From contig PNKH01000019.1 in NCBI GenBank assembly GCA_013822345.1, positions 1 through 64,000 on the forward strand: a stretch of DNA of 64,000 nucleotides, given 5' to 3'. Below are positions 48,652 through 56,065 of this stretch, piece by piece; position 1 is the first letter of the stretch, and each line of letters begins with the position of its first letter. This stretch comes from Isosphaera sp. (GTDB lineage Bacteria > Planctomycetota > Planctomycetia > Gemmatales > Gemmataceae). The notes under the pieces are model-generated. The model did not search any database, was not told the DNA's origin, and saw nothing but the letters and a program-made list of their open reading frames with translations. The position numbers were made by a program, and so were the translations under genes.

Positions 48652-49952
48652 GGGACCTCCGGTCGCTCCCGCTCCCGGCTCGCCTGCCGCTCCTCCAGCA
48701 CCCAGTAGGCGACGCCCACGGCGAGGGTCGCGGCGGACAGCCAGAACAGTACGTCGAGCAGCGGGCCGAACCCGTACGCCTTCACCAGCCGGCCGGCCAC
48801 CTCCCCGGTGACCACCGCCCCGCACAGATACCCGGCGGCGTCGATCACCCCGGCGGCCGCCGCGCCGGCCCGCTGCCCGCCGAGGTTCAGGGCGAGCACC
48901 CCGGAGCAGAACGTGTACGGCCCCATGACGAACAGGGCCACCCCGGCGATCAGGGCCAGGGCCAGCCCGGCCCGGCCGTGCAGGTCGGCCCGGGCGAACG
49001 CCCACAGGCAGGCGGTGGTGAGGGCCAGGAGCGGGACGATCAGCCGGCCGAACCGCCCGCGGAGCCGGTCCGCCCCCCACCCGGCGGCCAGGCAGGCGAC
49101 CGCCCCGCACAGCGGGAACAGGGCGGCGAGCAGCCCGACGTCGTCCCGGTGGAGGCCGACGCCTACCTCCAGGTACCGCGGGGTCCAGGCGTTGAACGTC
49201 TCGCGGATCGCGGTCAGCCCCATGTTCATGGTGCACACCAGCCAGAACATCGGGGACGCGAACAGCGGGCCGAGCAGCCGCCGCAGCGACACCCGCCCGC
49301 GGCCGTCGTCGCCGACCCCGAACACGTTCCGCGGCGGCGGCGGCGGCTCCGGCAGCCCGACCGCCCGGGGCGTGTCGCGGAGCACCAGGGCGCACCCGGC
49401 GGCGATCACCAGGAGGGTGCCGGCGGCGACCAGGAACAGGTCGCGCCACCCGACCCCGGCCTTGGTGAGCGCCCCGAGGTACGCCTGGGCGGCGGCCGCC
49501 CCGAACAGGTAGCTGAGCGACAGCACCGCCATGACGGTCGCCAGCCGGGCGGGGGTGAACCACCGCCCGGCGACCCGGACCAGCGCCCCCCACCCCATCG
49601 ACTGGACGAACCGGTTCGCGGCCCACAGCACGAGCATGGCGGTCGTCCCGGCGGTCAGGCCGAACGCAGCGACGCACCCGGCCGACAGGACCATGCCGAG
49701 GACGAACATGGCCCGCCCGCCGGCGTACTCGGTGAGGACGCCGTTGAGCAGCTTGCCGGCCGCGTACAGGTAGATGCCGGCGGCGAGGAGGCGGCCGTAG
49801 GCGACCTCGTCGACGCCGGAGTCGGGGTCGTTCATCATCCCGGTGGAGGCGACCGGGAGGACGGTGCGGCAGACGTAGTACCCGGCGTACCCGGCGAACA
49901 GGGCGGCGACGGTGGCGCCCTGCCAGCGGCGGAGGCGGGCGTCGTCGGGCAC
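48648..49952 (-). CDS. OPA-type MFS transporter (GlpT/UhpC-like)
   Basis: The 434-aa protein has twelve predicted helices and the organophosphate antiporter family start GYAGYYVCRTVLPVA, followed by GRLLAAGIYLYAAGKLLNGVLTEYAGGRAMFVLGMVLSA and NRFVQSMGWGALVRVAGRWFTPARL. Such carriers exchange organic phosphates for phosphate or act as sensors; the substrate here is unknown. It is joined to the alcohol dehydrogenase gene by ATGA, so the two may serve one pathway. The GTG start is chosen as the first codon before the first helix. Confidence 0.88.
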   Translation of the reverse strand: MPDDARLRRWQGATVAALFAGYAGYYVCRTVLPVASTGMMNDPDSGVDEVAYGRLLAAGIYLYAAGKLLNGVLTEYAGGRAMFVLGMVLSAGCVAAFGLTAGTTAMLVLWAANRFVQSMGWGALVRVAGRWFTPARLATVMAVLSLSYLFGAAAAQAYLGALTKAGVGWRDLFLVAAGTLLVIAAGCALVLRDTPRAVGLPEPPPPPRNVFGVGDDGRGRVSLRRLLGPLFASPMFWLVCTMNMGLTAIRETFNAWTPRYLEVGVGLHRDDVGLLAALFPLCGAVACLAAGWGADRLRGRFGRLIVPLLALTTACLWAFARADLHGRAGLALALIAGVALFVMGPYTFCSGVLALNLGGQRAGAAAAGVIDAAGYLCGAVVTGEVAGRLVKAYGFGPLLDVLFWLSAATLAVGVAYWVLEERQASRERERPEVP

Positions 49953-50036
49953 GGGGCGGCTCCGGGCGGGGGAGGGGCGGTCCCGGTAGGGATACGCGGC
50001 GGCCCGGGCGGCGGGGTGAAGATCGGGTTAAGGGGA

Positions 50037-50423
50037 TCACCCGCCCGGCAGGAGCGTCTGGTCGGCGGCCGGGGAGGCGGTGCCGTTCGCCCCGGCGGGG
50101 GTGACCGGGACGCGGCAGGAGAACCCGCCGTCCGGGTAGATCTGGACGTCGGCGGCCGGGACGGCCCGCCCGCCCCCGGCCGGGCGGACCGTGACCCCGA
50201 GCCGGGCGACGGCCGCCTCCGCCTGGTCGAGGAAGCTGAACGACTGCTGCCCGACCACCTCCGCGAAGAACCGGAAGACCGGCTCCACCGCGGGGTAGTC
50301 CGGGCCCGGCGTGAAGTCGCCCACGAACAGCCCGTCCTCGCGCCGCCCGACGGCGACCCGGCCGAGGTCCCGGCCGGCGGCGTCGGACAGGTGCAGGTCG
50401 GTCGCGGCGGCGAGCGGCGTCAT
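50037..50423 (-). CDS. Unknown protein B of the 50-kb pair
   Basis: The 128-aa protein starts MTPLAAATDLHLSDAAGRDLGRVAVG and contains FVGDFTPGPDYPAVEPVFRFFAEVVGQQSFSFLDQAE. Two beta-rich stretches are visible (LHLSDAAGRDLGRVAVGRR, VQIYPDGGFSCRVPV). No family is recognised. An upstream GTG at 50432 is possible. It starts just at the end of unknown protein A, and the frame relation between the two is odd (see that entry). Confidence 0.6.
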   Translation of the reverse strand: MTPLAAATDLHLSDAAGRDLGRVAVGRREDGLFVGDFTPGPDYPAVEPVFRFFAEVVGQQSFSFLDQAEAAVARLGVTVRPAGGGRAVPAADVQIYPDGGFSCRVPVTPAGANGTASPAADQTLLPGG

Positions 50424-50425
50424 GG

Positions 50426-50796
50426 TCAGCACCCGTGGTGGTCCGGAAGGCGGTAGACAGCCGGGCGAGGTCCGCGTCGGTGAACCCGGCGGCCCCGGCC
50501 GGGTGGACGATCCGGGCGTGGTTCGGCAGCTTGCGGGTGGGGTTCTCGATCACGTCGAACCCGGCCGCCCGGATGTCCGCCACGGTCGCCGACCCGACCG
50601 TGCCGGCGATCGCCTGCCACTTCTGCGACGGGAACACGGCCCGCATCTGGGCCGCGGCCGCCTCAGGGGTCCCGCAGGAGAGCACCGACAGCCCCGGCGG
50701 GGTGGCGGCCGCGTCGAGCGAGCTGAGCCGCAGACCCGGCACGGTCGCGCCGCCCACCCGGTGGACGACCGCGTCGTCCGGTAGAGGTATTGTCAC
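50426..50796 (-). CDS. Unknown protein A, reading frame disturbed at its 3' end
   Basis: The frame from the GTG reads MTIPLPDDAVVHRVGG, then FDVIENPTRKLPNHARIVHP and FTDADLARLSTAFRTTTG, which looks like a real short protein of about 120 residues. In its own frame no stop is found for the next 2.9 kb, where it becomes the shadow of other genes. A TGA at 50426-50428 lies in the next frame, right before the start of protein B. A single-base insertion or deletion near the end, a sequencing error, or a +1 frameshift into protein B would explain this. No family is recognised. Confidence 0.5.
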
Positions 50797-50828
50797 CGGT
50801 CGGGCCTCCCGGGTTCAACCGCGATCGG

Positions 50829-52073
50829 TCAGAACCGCAGGCCCATCCCCTTCAGCCGGGACACCGTCTCGGCCATCAGTGCGTCCTCCTCGGCCTCGTC
50901 GGCCGCCAGGTACGTCACCGAGAACCGCAGGTACGCCCCGGCGTCGTCCCACGGCACACAGCACACGCTCTGGTCGTGGATCAGGTACTGACTCGCCTCC
51001 TCCGCGTTGGCGAAGGTGCGGTCGCCGGCCGCCTTCGGGGCCGCCGCGTACAGGAAGTACGTCCCGCCCGGCATCGCACAGCGGAACCCGACCTGCTTCA
51101 GCGCCGCCACCAGCTTCTCCAGCCGGCGGCGGTACTTCGCCCGCACCTGCACCGGGATCTCGGGCGCCCGCAGCGCCGCCGCCGCCGCGTGCTGGATCGC
51201 CATGAACTGCCCGCTGTCGCTGTTGTCCTTCACGTCGGCGTAGGCCTGGACGATCTTCGGGTGCCCGCACACCCACCCGAGCCGCCAGCCGATCATGTTG
51301 AACCCCTTCGACATCGAGTGCACCTCGACGCCGACCTCCTTCGCCCCGTCGACCTGCAGGAAGCTGAGCGGCTCGGCCGCGTAGCTCAGGAGGATGTGGG
51401 CCGCGTCTTGCACCACCACCACGCGGTTCTTGTGCGCGAACTCGATGACGCGCCGGTAGAAGTCGCGGGTGGCGACCGCCCCGGTCGGCGAGTTCGGGTA
51501 GTTGATCACCAGCAGCTTCGCCCGCTCCTTCACGTCCGCCGGGATGCCGTCCAGGTCCGGGAAGAAACCGTTCGCTTCGAGGAGCGGGAGCCGGTGGACC
51601 TGGCCGCCGAGGTAGCGCGTCCAGGTGCCGGCGACCGGGTAGCCCGGGACGGTCATCAGGGTCACGTCCCCGGGGTTGACGAACACCGCCGGGAGCATGG
51701 CGTAGGCCGGCTTACTCCCGATGCAGTGACACACCTCCGTCACCGGGTCGAGGGCGACGCCGAACTGCCGCCGCATGAACTCGGCGGCCGCGTCCTTGTA
51801 GTTCTGGACGCCGTTGTCCGCGTACCCGCGGTTCTCGACCTTGTCCGCCTCCCGGGCGAGGGCCAGGCGGACCGCCGGGTCGGCCATGTCGTCGTTCTCC
51901 CCGATCCCGAAGTCGAGGAGCTTGCGCCCGGGGTGGTCGGCGAGGGCCTTCCGCTTCGCCCGCTTGATCTTCTCGAACTTGTAGATGTCGGTCGACTTGC
52001 CGTAGGCGGCCCCGCCGATCCGGTCGGCGAAGAGGGTCTGGAACCAGGGGTCGGCGGGTGCGGACGCGGACAT
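50829..52073 (-). CDS. dapL: LL-diaminopimelate aminotransferase
   Basis: DapL makes LL-diaminopimelate directly from tetrahydrodipicolinate for lysine and peptidoglycan synthesis, a route known in Chlamydiae, plants and planctomycetes. The N-terminus FADRIGGAAYGKSTDIYKFEKIKRAK, the block DFGIGENDDMADPAV, INYPNSPTGAVA and HSMSKGFNMIGWRLGWVCG are typical. Lys256 is the PLP lysine. The length of 414 aa fits. Protein A follows 32 bp downstream. Confidence 0.93.
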   Translation of the reverse strand: MSASAPADPWFQTLFADRIGGAAYGKSTDIYKFEKIKRAKRKALADHPGRKLLDFGIGENDDMADPAVRLALAREADKVENRGYADNGVQNYKDAAAEFMRRQFGVALDPVTEVCHCIGSKPAYAMLPAVFVNPGDVTLMTVPGYPVAGTWTRYLGGQVHRLPLLEANGFFPDLDGIPADVKERAKLLVINYPNSPTGAVATRDFYRRVIEFAHKNRVVVVQDAAHILLSYAAEPLSFLQVDGAKEVGVEVHSMSKGFNMIGWRLGWVCGHPKIVQAYADVKDNSDSGQFMAIQHAAAAALRAPEIPVQVRAKYRRRLEKLVAALKQVGFRCAMPGGTYFLYAAAPKAAGDRTFANAEEASQYLIHDQSVCCVPWDDAGAYLRFSVTYLAADEAEEDALMAETVSRLKGMGLRF

Positions 52074-52144
52074 GCCGGGACTCCGTGCGGGGACGAATCC
52101 CGGTGTTGTAGCGGCGGGGGGGGCACGGGTCAGCCGCGGGCGGG

Positions 52145-53035
52145 TCACCGGCCGGCCAACTTGATGGCGAAGAACTGGTAGGCGGTCCGCTGCCAGACCG
52201 GAACGACCTTGGTGTCCGCGGCGACTAGGGCGGCGGTGCTTCCATTGCCCGCGTTGGCGATCATCGTCGTCGGCCAGTCCCCGCCGCCGGCCGGGGCCAC
52301 GGCGAACACGTGCCCGTGGGTGTACTCCGCGTGATCCTGGAGCTTCTGGTTCTTCGGGCTGGCGGCCTTCGCGGCGGCCAGCGCCTTGTTCAGCTCGTCT
52401 GACGAGGTCACCCCGATCACCAGGTATCCATCCGCGGCGAGTTGGTTCGCCCGCTCGACCGCGGACGCCGCCGGCCCGTCCTTGCCCGCTGGCCGGGCGT
52501 CGACCCGCTCCCACCCGTCCTCCCCCGCCGTCGTGTTGAAGTACCCCCACAGTTCGTCCGCCTTCCGGCCGGCGAGCCCGGGCGCCTTGGCGGCCGCCCC
52601 GATGTCCCGGACCAGGAAGTTGCACCGGTCGGTCTTCTTCTCCAGCCCGGCCAGGATCGGCCCCCACACCCGCCGGGCCTTCGGCGGCAGATCCTCGACC
52701 CGGCTGAGCCGGGGGGCGCCGGTGATCTGGACGTACTTGACCCACGTCCAGCCCTGCACCTTCGGGTCCTTGCCGTCGCCGTGGGCAACCCGGTTGGAGG
52801 CCAACTTGGCGTCCGCGGCCGCCCGTGCGGCGGCGAAGGTCTTGTAGGTGGACAACGACCCCATGCTCGGCTTCTCGTCGTCCCGCAGTGCCCAGTCGAC
52901 GGACCACTCGTAGGACGGCACCTTGCCGTCCTCGGGCTCCGGCAGGGGGAGGGCCACGACGCGGACATCCGCGGGCGCGGGCGCGGGCGGCGGTGCGGCC
53001 GCGGCCGCCAGGACCACCACGATGTGCCGGACCAT
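52145..53035 (-). CDS. Probably exported protein of unknown function
   Basis: The 296-aa protein starts MVRHIVVVLAAAAAPPPAPAPA, a short hydrophobic signal-like sequence. Conserved-looking parts are VPSYEWSVDWALRDDEKPSMGSLSTYKTFAAARAAADA, WGYFNTTAGEDGWERVDA and NQLAADGYLVIGVTSSDELNKALAAAKAAS. No motif of a known enzyme is visible and no family is recognised. It lies upstream of dapL, with 71 bp between. Confidence 0.65.
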   Translation of the reverse strand: MVRHIVVVLAAAAAPPPAPAPADVRVVALPLPEPEDGKVPSYEWSVDWALRDDEKPSMGSLSTYKTFAAARAAADAKLASNRVAHGDGKDPKVQGWTWVKYVQITGAPRLSRVEDLPPKARRVWGPILAGLEKKTDRCNFLVRDIGAAAKAPGLAGRKADELWGYFNTTAGEDGWERVDARPAGKDGPAASAVERANQLAADGYLVIGVTSSDELNKALAAAKAASPKNQKLQDHAEYTHGHVFAVAPAGGGDWPTTMIANAGNGSTAALVAADTKVVPVWQRTAYQFFAIKLAGR

Positions 53036-53152
53036 TCGTGCCTCCGGAACGAGGGGCCGCCGCCCGGGGCGGCGCGAGCATTCTACCAGGGGCCGGGCCG
53101 GAGTGTCACGGGTCAGGATGCGTACCGGTTCAGACATACGGGCGGTTTTTGC

Positions 53153-53181
53153 TTGACACGATTGCGGCGATCGCAACGATG
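53153..53181 (+). promoter_or_regulatory. Candidate promoter before the exported-protein group
   Basis: A perfect TTGACA is followed, at 17 bp, by the weak -10 candidate ACGATG. Within the spacer a near-palindrome TTGCGGCGATCGCAA could be an operator. The 222-bp divergent region otherwise shows no gene. The -35 is convincing; the -10 is not. Confidence 0.35.
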
Positions 53182-53257
53182 CGGGGTTATGGATGGGATG
53201 GGTAGGTTACGGACGGCCGGTTCCCCGTCGTTGCCCCGAGCACTCGGAGGTGTCGAG

Positions 53258-53584
53258 ATGAGGAGCAACCGCCAGCCCGCCGTGCTCGCCCTGGTCGTGG
53301 CGGCCGGTTTGGCCGCGGCCGCGGACGCCCAGGCCTGCCAGCTGTTCCGCCGCCGCGCCCAGTCGTGCCAGCCGGTGCACTGCCAGCCGATGCCGCCCTG
53401 CCAACCGATGGTGTACGGCCCGCCGGTGCCGTACTGCGTCCCCGCCCCGCCGCACCACCAGGATCCGTCCAACCCGAACAACCCGGCGACCCCGAAGGAC
53501 CCCCAGGCGTTGCCGAAGCTGGACGACCTCCCGCCGGAGCCGCCCAAGATCATCCGCCCGGACATCCTGAAGGAGAAGAAGTGA
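53258..53584 (+). CDS. Small secreted Cys/Pro-rich protein
   Basis: The 108-aa protein has a signal peptide (QPAVLALVVAAGLAAAADA) and a mature part with CQLFRRRAQSCQPVHCQPMPPC and more CxxP units, then a Pro-rich stretch ending KIIRPDILKEKK. Cys-rich YTV-type or related secreted proteins are common in planctomycetes, but no named family fits. GGAGG lies 8 bases before the ATG. Two further exported proteins follow on the same strand. Confidence 0.7.
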   Translation: MRSNRQPAVLALVVAAGLAAAADAQACQLFRRRAQSCQPVHCQPMPPCQPMVYGPPVPYCVPAPPHHQDPSNPNNPATPKDPQALPKLDDLPPEPPKIIRPDILKEKK

Positions 53585-53642
53585 CAGCCCAGGCCGGCGG
53601 TCGCCCGACCCCGGTCTGTCCCCAACCCGTCAGGAGGAACCC

Positions 53643-54749
53643 GTGAAAGCGCCCGTCCTCTTCCTCGCCGGCGCGGCCGTCCTGCTGCACGTGTCGGCCG
53701 GCCGGACTCAGCACAAGGCCCGGCCCAGTGACCAGATCGCCCGCGACTACAACACCGACGCGATGAAGCTCCAGGACGAGCTTTACGCACTGCGGACGAA
53801 GCTCAACAACCCCAACCTGAGCAGTTCCGAGGCGAACGCCGTTGTCGAGGAGATGAGCCGTCTCCAGAAGAGGGCGGACAACTCGTGGGCCGCGACACAG
53901 AAGGAGATCAACGAGTCGTTCAGCTACAAGCGGCAGGAGATGAACGCGTTCAACCAGGAGACCAAGAAGATGGCGTTCGAGTCGGCCGTCGCCGGCTCCC
54001 GGATCGACCTGCTGAACAACGTCGGCAAGTATCCGGAGAAGGCCGAGTTCGAGAAGAACAAGGACGCCCTGAGCAAGGCCTGGGAGCAGACCTACGGGTC
54101 CCGGCTCCAGCCGTTCGGGAAGGAGTTCGCCGAGAGCCGGGACGCCTACTTCAAGTCGATGAAGGAGAAGTACGGGCTCGACTTCGAGAAGGACGGGTAC
54201 GCCCGGATCGGGACGTACAACCCGTACACCGGGGAGGTGTATTACAAGTACTACGGGAAGGACGGGAAGCTCGAGGTCCTGCAGTGGGAGAACGACGCCA
54301 AGGGGTGGGAGAAGTACCGGGAGGACTCGCAGACGTACTGGCGGCGGCGGCGGGACGAGAAGGAGGCACTGGAGAAGGACGCCGCCCAGTTGACGAAGGA
54401 CGGGGCCGCGGTAAAGGCCACCCAGAAGACCCTGTCGGGCACCCTGACCACACTCGAGATCGCGACGAAGCGGGTGAACTTCGCCGGTGGCTGGAGCGGC
54501 CGGGATAACCTCGGTAACTCGGTCCGGCTGACCCTGAACCCCGCCGGCTCGATGACCTACTCCTTCACGGAGAGGGGCAGGACGTACTCGTCGGGGGGGA
54601 GTTGGTCTCAGGCAGGCCGGCAGATCACGGCCCGGACCAGCGATGGGGCGTGGACGTTGAAGAGCACCATCACCGAGGAGTTCAAGTTAGAGTTCGACGC
54701 GATCCGCGGGTCCGACGGTGAGACCTTCCGTGACTACCTCAACCGCTGA
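53643..54749 (+). CDS. Secreted coiled-coil protein of unknown function
   Basis: The 368-aa protein has a signal peptide (VLFLAGAAVLLHVSAG), then a coil-rich part (residues about 30-130: IARDYNTDAMKLQDELYALRTKLNN, EEMSRLQKRADN). YNPYTGEVYYKYYGKDGKLEVLQWENDAKGWEKYRED looks like a beta-rich segment. The last 90 residues (FAGGWSGRDNLGNSVRLTLNPAGSMTYSF ... TWTLK-like) resemble a small beta-barrel. No family is recognised. Codon choice is slightly less GC-rich than neighbours. Confidence 0.7.
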   Translation: MKAPVLFLAGAAVLLHVSAGRTQHKARPSDQIARDYNTDAMKLQDELYALRTKLNNPNLSSSEANAVVEEMSRLQKRADNSWAATQKEINESFSYKRQEMNAFNQETKKMAFESAVAGSRIDLLNNVGKYPEKAEFEKNKDALSKAWEQTYGSRLQPFGKEFAESRDAYFKSMKEKYGLDFEKDGYARIGTYNPYTGEVYYKYYGKDGKLEVLQWENDAKGWEKYREDSQTYWRRRRDEKEALEKDAAQLTKDGAAVKATQKTLSGTLTTLEIATKRVNFAGGWSGRDNLGNSVRLTLNPAGSMTYSFTERGRTYSSGGSWSQAGRQITARTSDGAWTLKSTITEEFKLEFDAIRGSDGETFRDYLNR

Positions 54750-54770
54750 CCCGACGCGTGACACTTCGTC

Positions 54771-54802
54771 CGGCCCGGGGAGCGTTCGAGCGCCCCGGGC
54801 CG
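54771..54802. terminator. GC-rich hairpin after the coiled-coil protein gene
   Basis: A 10-bp stem CGGCCCGGGG/CCCCGGGCCG with a 12-nt loop lies 22 bp after the stop. It is a strong hairpin but lacks a T-tract, as is common in GC-rich genomes. The next gene starts 51 bp later. Confidence 0.5.
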
Positions 54803-54853
54803 TCTGGACCCGCGACCCCATCGCCCGTGGGTCGGGAACCCGGAGGTAATACC

Positions 54854-55672
54854 ATGCGACCACGCGGCCACATTCCGTTGGGTGGGCGGCTGTCCGGGGT
54901 GGTGCTGGCGTTCGCGGTGATCCCCCTCGCCGCCCAGCAACCGCCGCCCGCTAAGAAATCGGAGTTCGAGTCGCCAGCGGTCGAGGACTTCAAGAAGTAC
55001 CTGGCGACCGGTGGGATCGACCGCCGGCCGCGGGCCGCCCCGGACACCTTCCTCCCGCCCGGCAACCGCCGGACGTCGGAGCCGGGGGCCGTCCGGGTGT
55101 ACAAGAAGGACGAAGACGGGAAGAAACTCGACCCGCAGCCGAAGGGGTTCCCGCACACCGTCGACCCGGCCGAGTACAAGCCGGCCGAGGACGAGTTCGT
55201 CCGGGTCCACGAGGGGATCGACTACTCCAGCAGGGACGCCAAGGGGGTGGTCCGGCCGCTCGACTTCAAGGCCGGGGTGTACGGGAAGGTGACCGGCGTC
55301 GGGACCGGGGACGCCCTCGGCCGGATCACGGTCGAGGTCGACGAGCGTGGGAACCGGGTGGAGTACCTGCACACCTCCAAGACGTTCGTCAAGGTCGGCG
55401 ACCCGGTGAAGCCGGACACCCCGCTCGGGATGACCGGGGACACCGGGGCGGGCGGGCAGATCCACCTCCACGTCCAGGCCCGGAACAAGGACAACAAGGC
55501 GATTAACCCGGACGAGGTGGTGGTGTACGCCAGGAAGCCGCCGGCCGACCGGAAGGTGGCCGAGTTCTTCGTGCCGTTGAAGTGGCGGGAAGGGCTCACC
55601 CCGGCGTCGGCCGACCGCCCGCCGCCGGCACCGCCGACCCCGACCCCGGATGCGCCTCCGAAACTCCCCTGA
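54854..55672 (+). CDS. Exported M23/LytM-type peptidase
   Basis: The 272-aa protein has a signal-like start (LSGVVLAFAVIPLAAQ) and a LytM-like domain: FVRVHEGIDYSSRDAKGVVRPL, with H and D in the order of the zinc ligands; VYGKVTGVGTGDALGRITVEVDERG; and GAGGQIHLHVQARN, with an HxH motif. That fits metallopeptidases that cut peptidoglycan cross-links. Planctomycetes have a thin peptidoglycan, so a role in wall remodelling is plausible. A Pro-rich tail follows. Confidence 0.8.
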   Translation: MRPRGHIPLGGRLSGVVLAFAVIPLAAQQPPPAKKSEFESPAVEDFKKYLATGGIDRRPRAAPDTFLPPGNRRTSEPGAVRVYKKDEDGKKLDPQPKGFPHTVDPAEYKPAEDEFVRVHEGIDYSSRDAKGVVRPLDFKAGVYGKVTGVGTGDALGRITVEVDERGNRVEYLHTSKTFVKVGDPVKPDTPLGMTGDTGAGGQIHLHVQARNKDNKAINPDEVVVYARKPPADRKVAEFFVPLKWREGLTPASADRPPPAPPTPTPDAPPKLP

Positions 55673-55688
55673 TCGGGGGACCGGGTGC

Positions 55689-55973
55689 TCAGAACCACCC
55701 GGACGCGGCCCCGGGCGGGCGGACCGGGTTGCCGTCCGGCGACGTCGACACCGCCAGCAGCCGGCCGTCCGGGCCGTAGCTCCGCAGGGTGAACCCGCGC
55801 CCGGTCCGCACCCGGGCGATCAGCACCACCGGGACCGGCCGCCCGTCGCGGCCGGCCGCGAACCGCGCCCACTCCGGCAGGGCGTCGGCCGACTGCACCG
55901 TTTCCGTCCCGTCGGGCGCGACCACGGTGACGCGGCCGGGGTGGTTGGGCGGGGAGGGGTGGGCCGGGGGCAT
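55689..55973 (-). CDS. Small protein of unknown function
   Basis: The 94-aa frame contains GRVTVVAPDGTETVQSADALPEWARFAAGRDGRPVPVVLIARVRTGRGFTLRSYGPDGRLLAVSTSPDG, a beta-rich sequence with clear coding character. The start is uncertain because no good ribosome binding site is visible; the ATG before PPAHPSPPNHPGRV is the first reasonable codon. No family is recognised. It lies downstream of the Hsp70 gene. Confidence 0.5.
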   Translation of the reverse strand: MPPAHPSPPNHPGRVTVVAPDGTETVQSADALPEWARFAAGRDGRPVPVVLIARVRTGRGFTLRSYGPDGRLLAVSTSPDGNPVRPPGAASGWF

Positions 55974-56065
55974 GGGCAAGGTTCCGTTCGGGTCGCCCCG
56001 GCCGCTCCGCCGCCGGGTACGCGGCTGGAACGCACCGGTGCACACCCCTTGCGCGGCCGCCGGGG

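Noticed and set aside
48648-50423. Phosphonate catabolism operon around the OPA transporter and alcohol dehydrogenase
   Set aside because: No phn, phnX, phnW or related gene is present. Only the dehydrogenase has a loose resemblance to phosphonate-associated members.
47515-50796. A single 1093-residue protein from 50.8 to 47.5 kb
   Set aside because: Only its ends look coding (protein A and the alcohol dehydrogenase). The middle is the shadow of the OPA transporter and protein B, which have clear family motifs in other frames.
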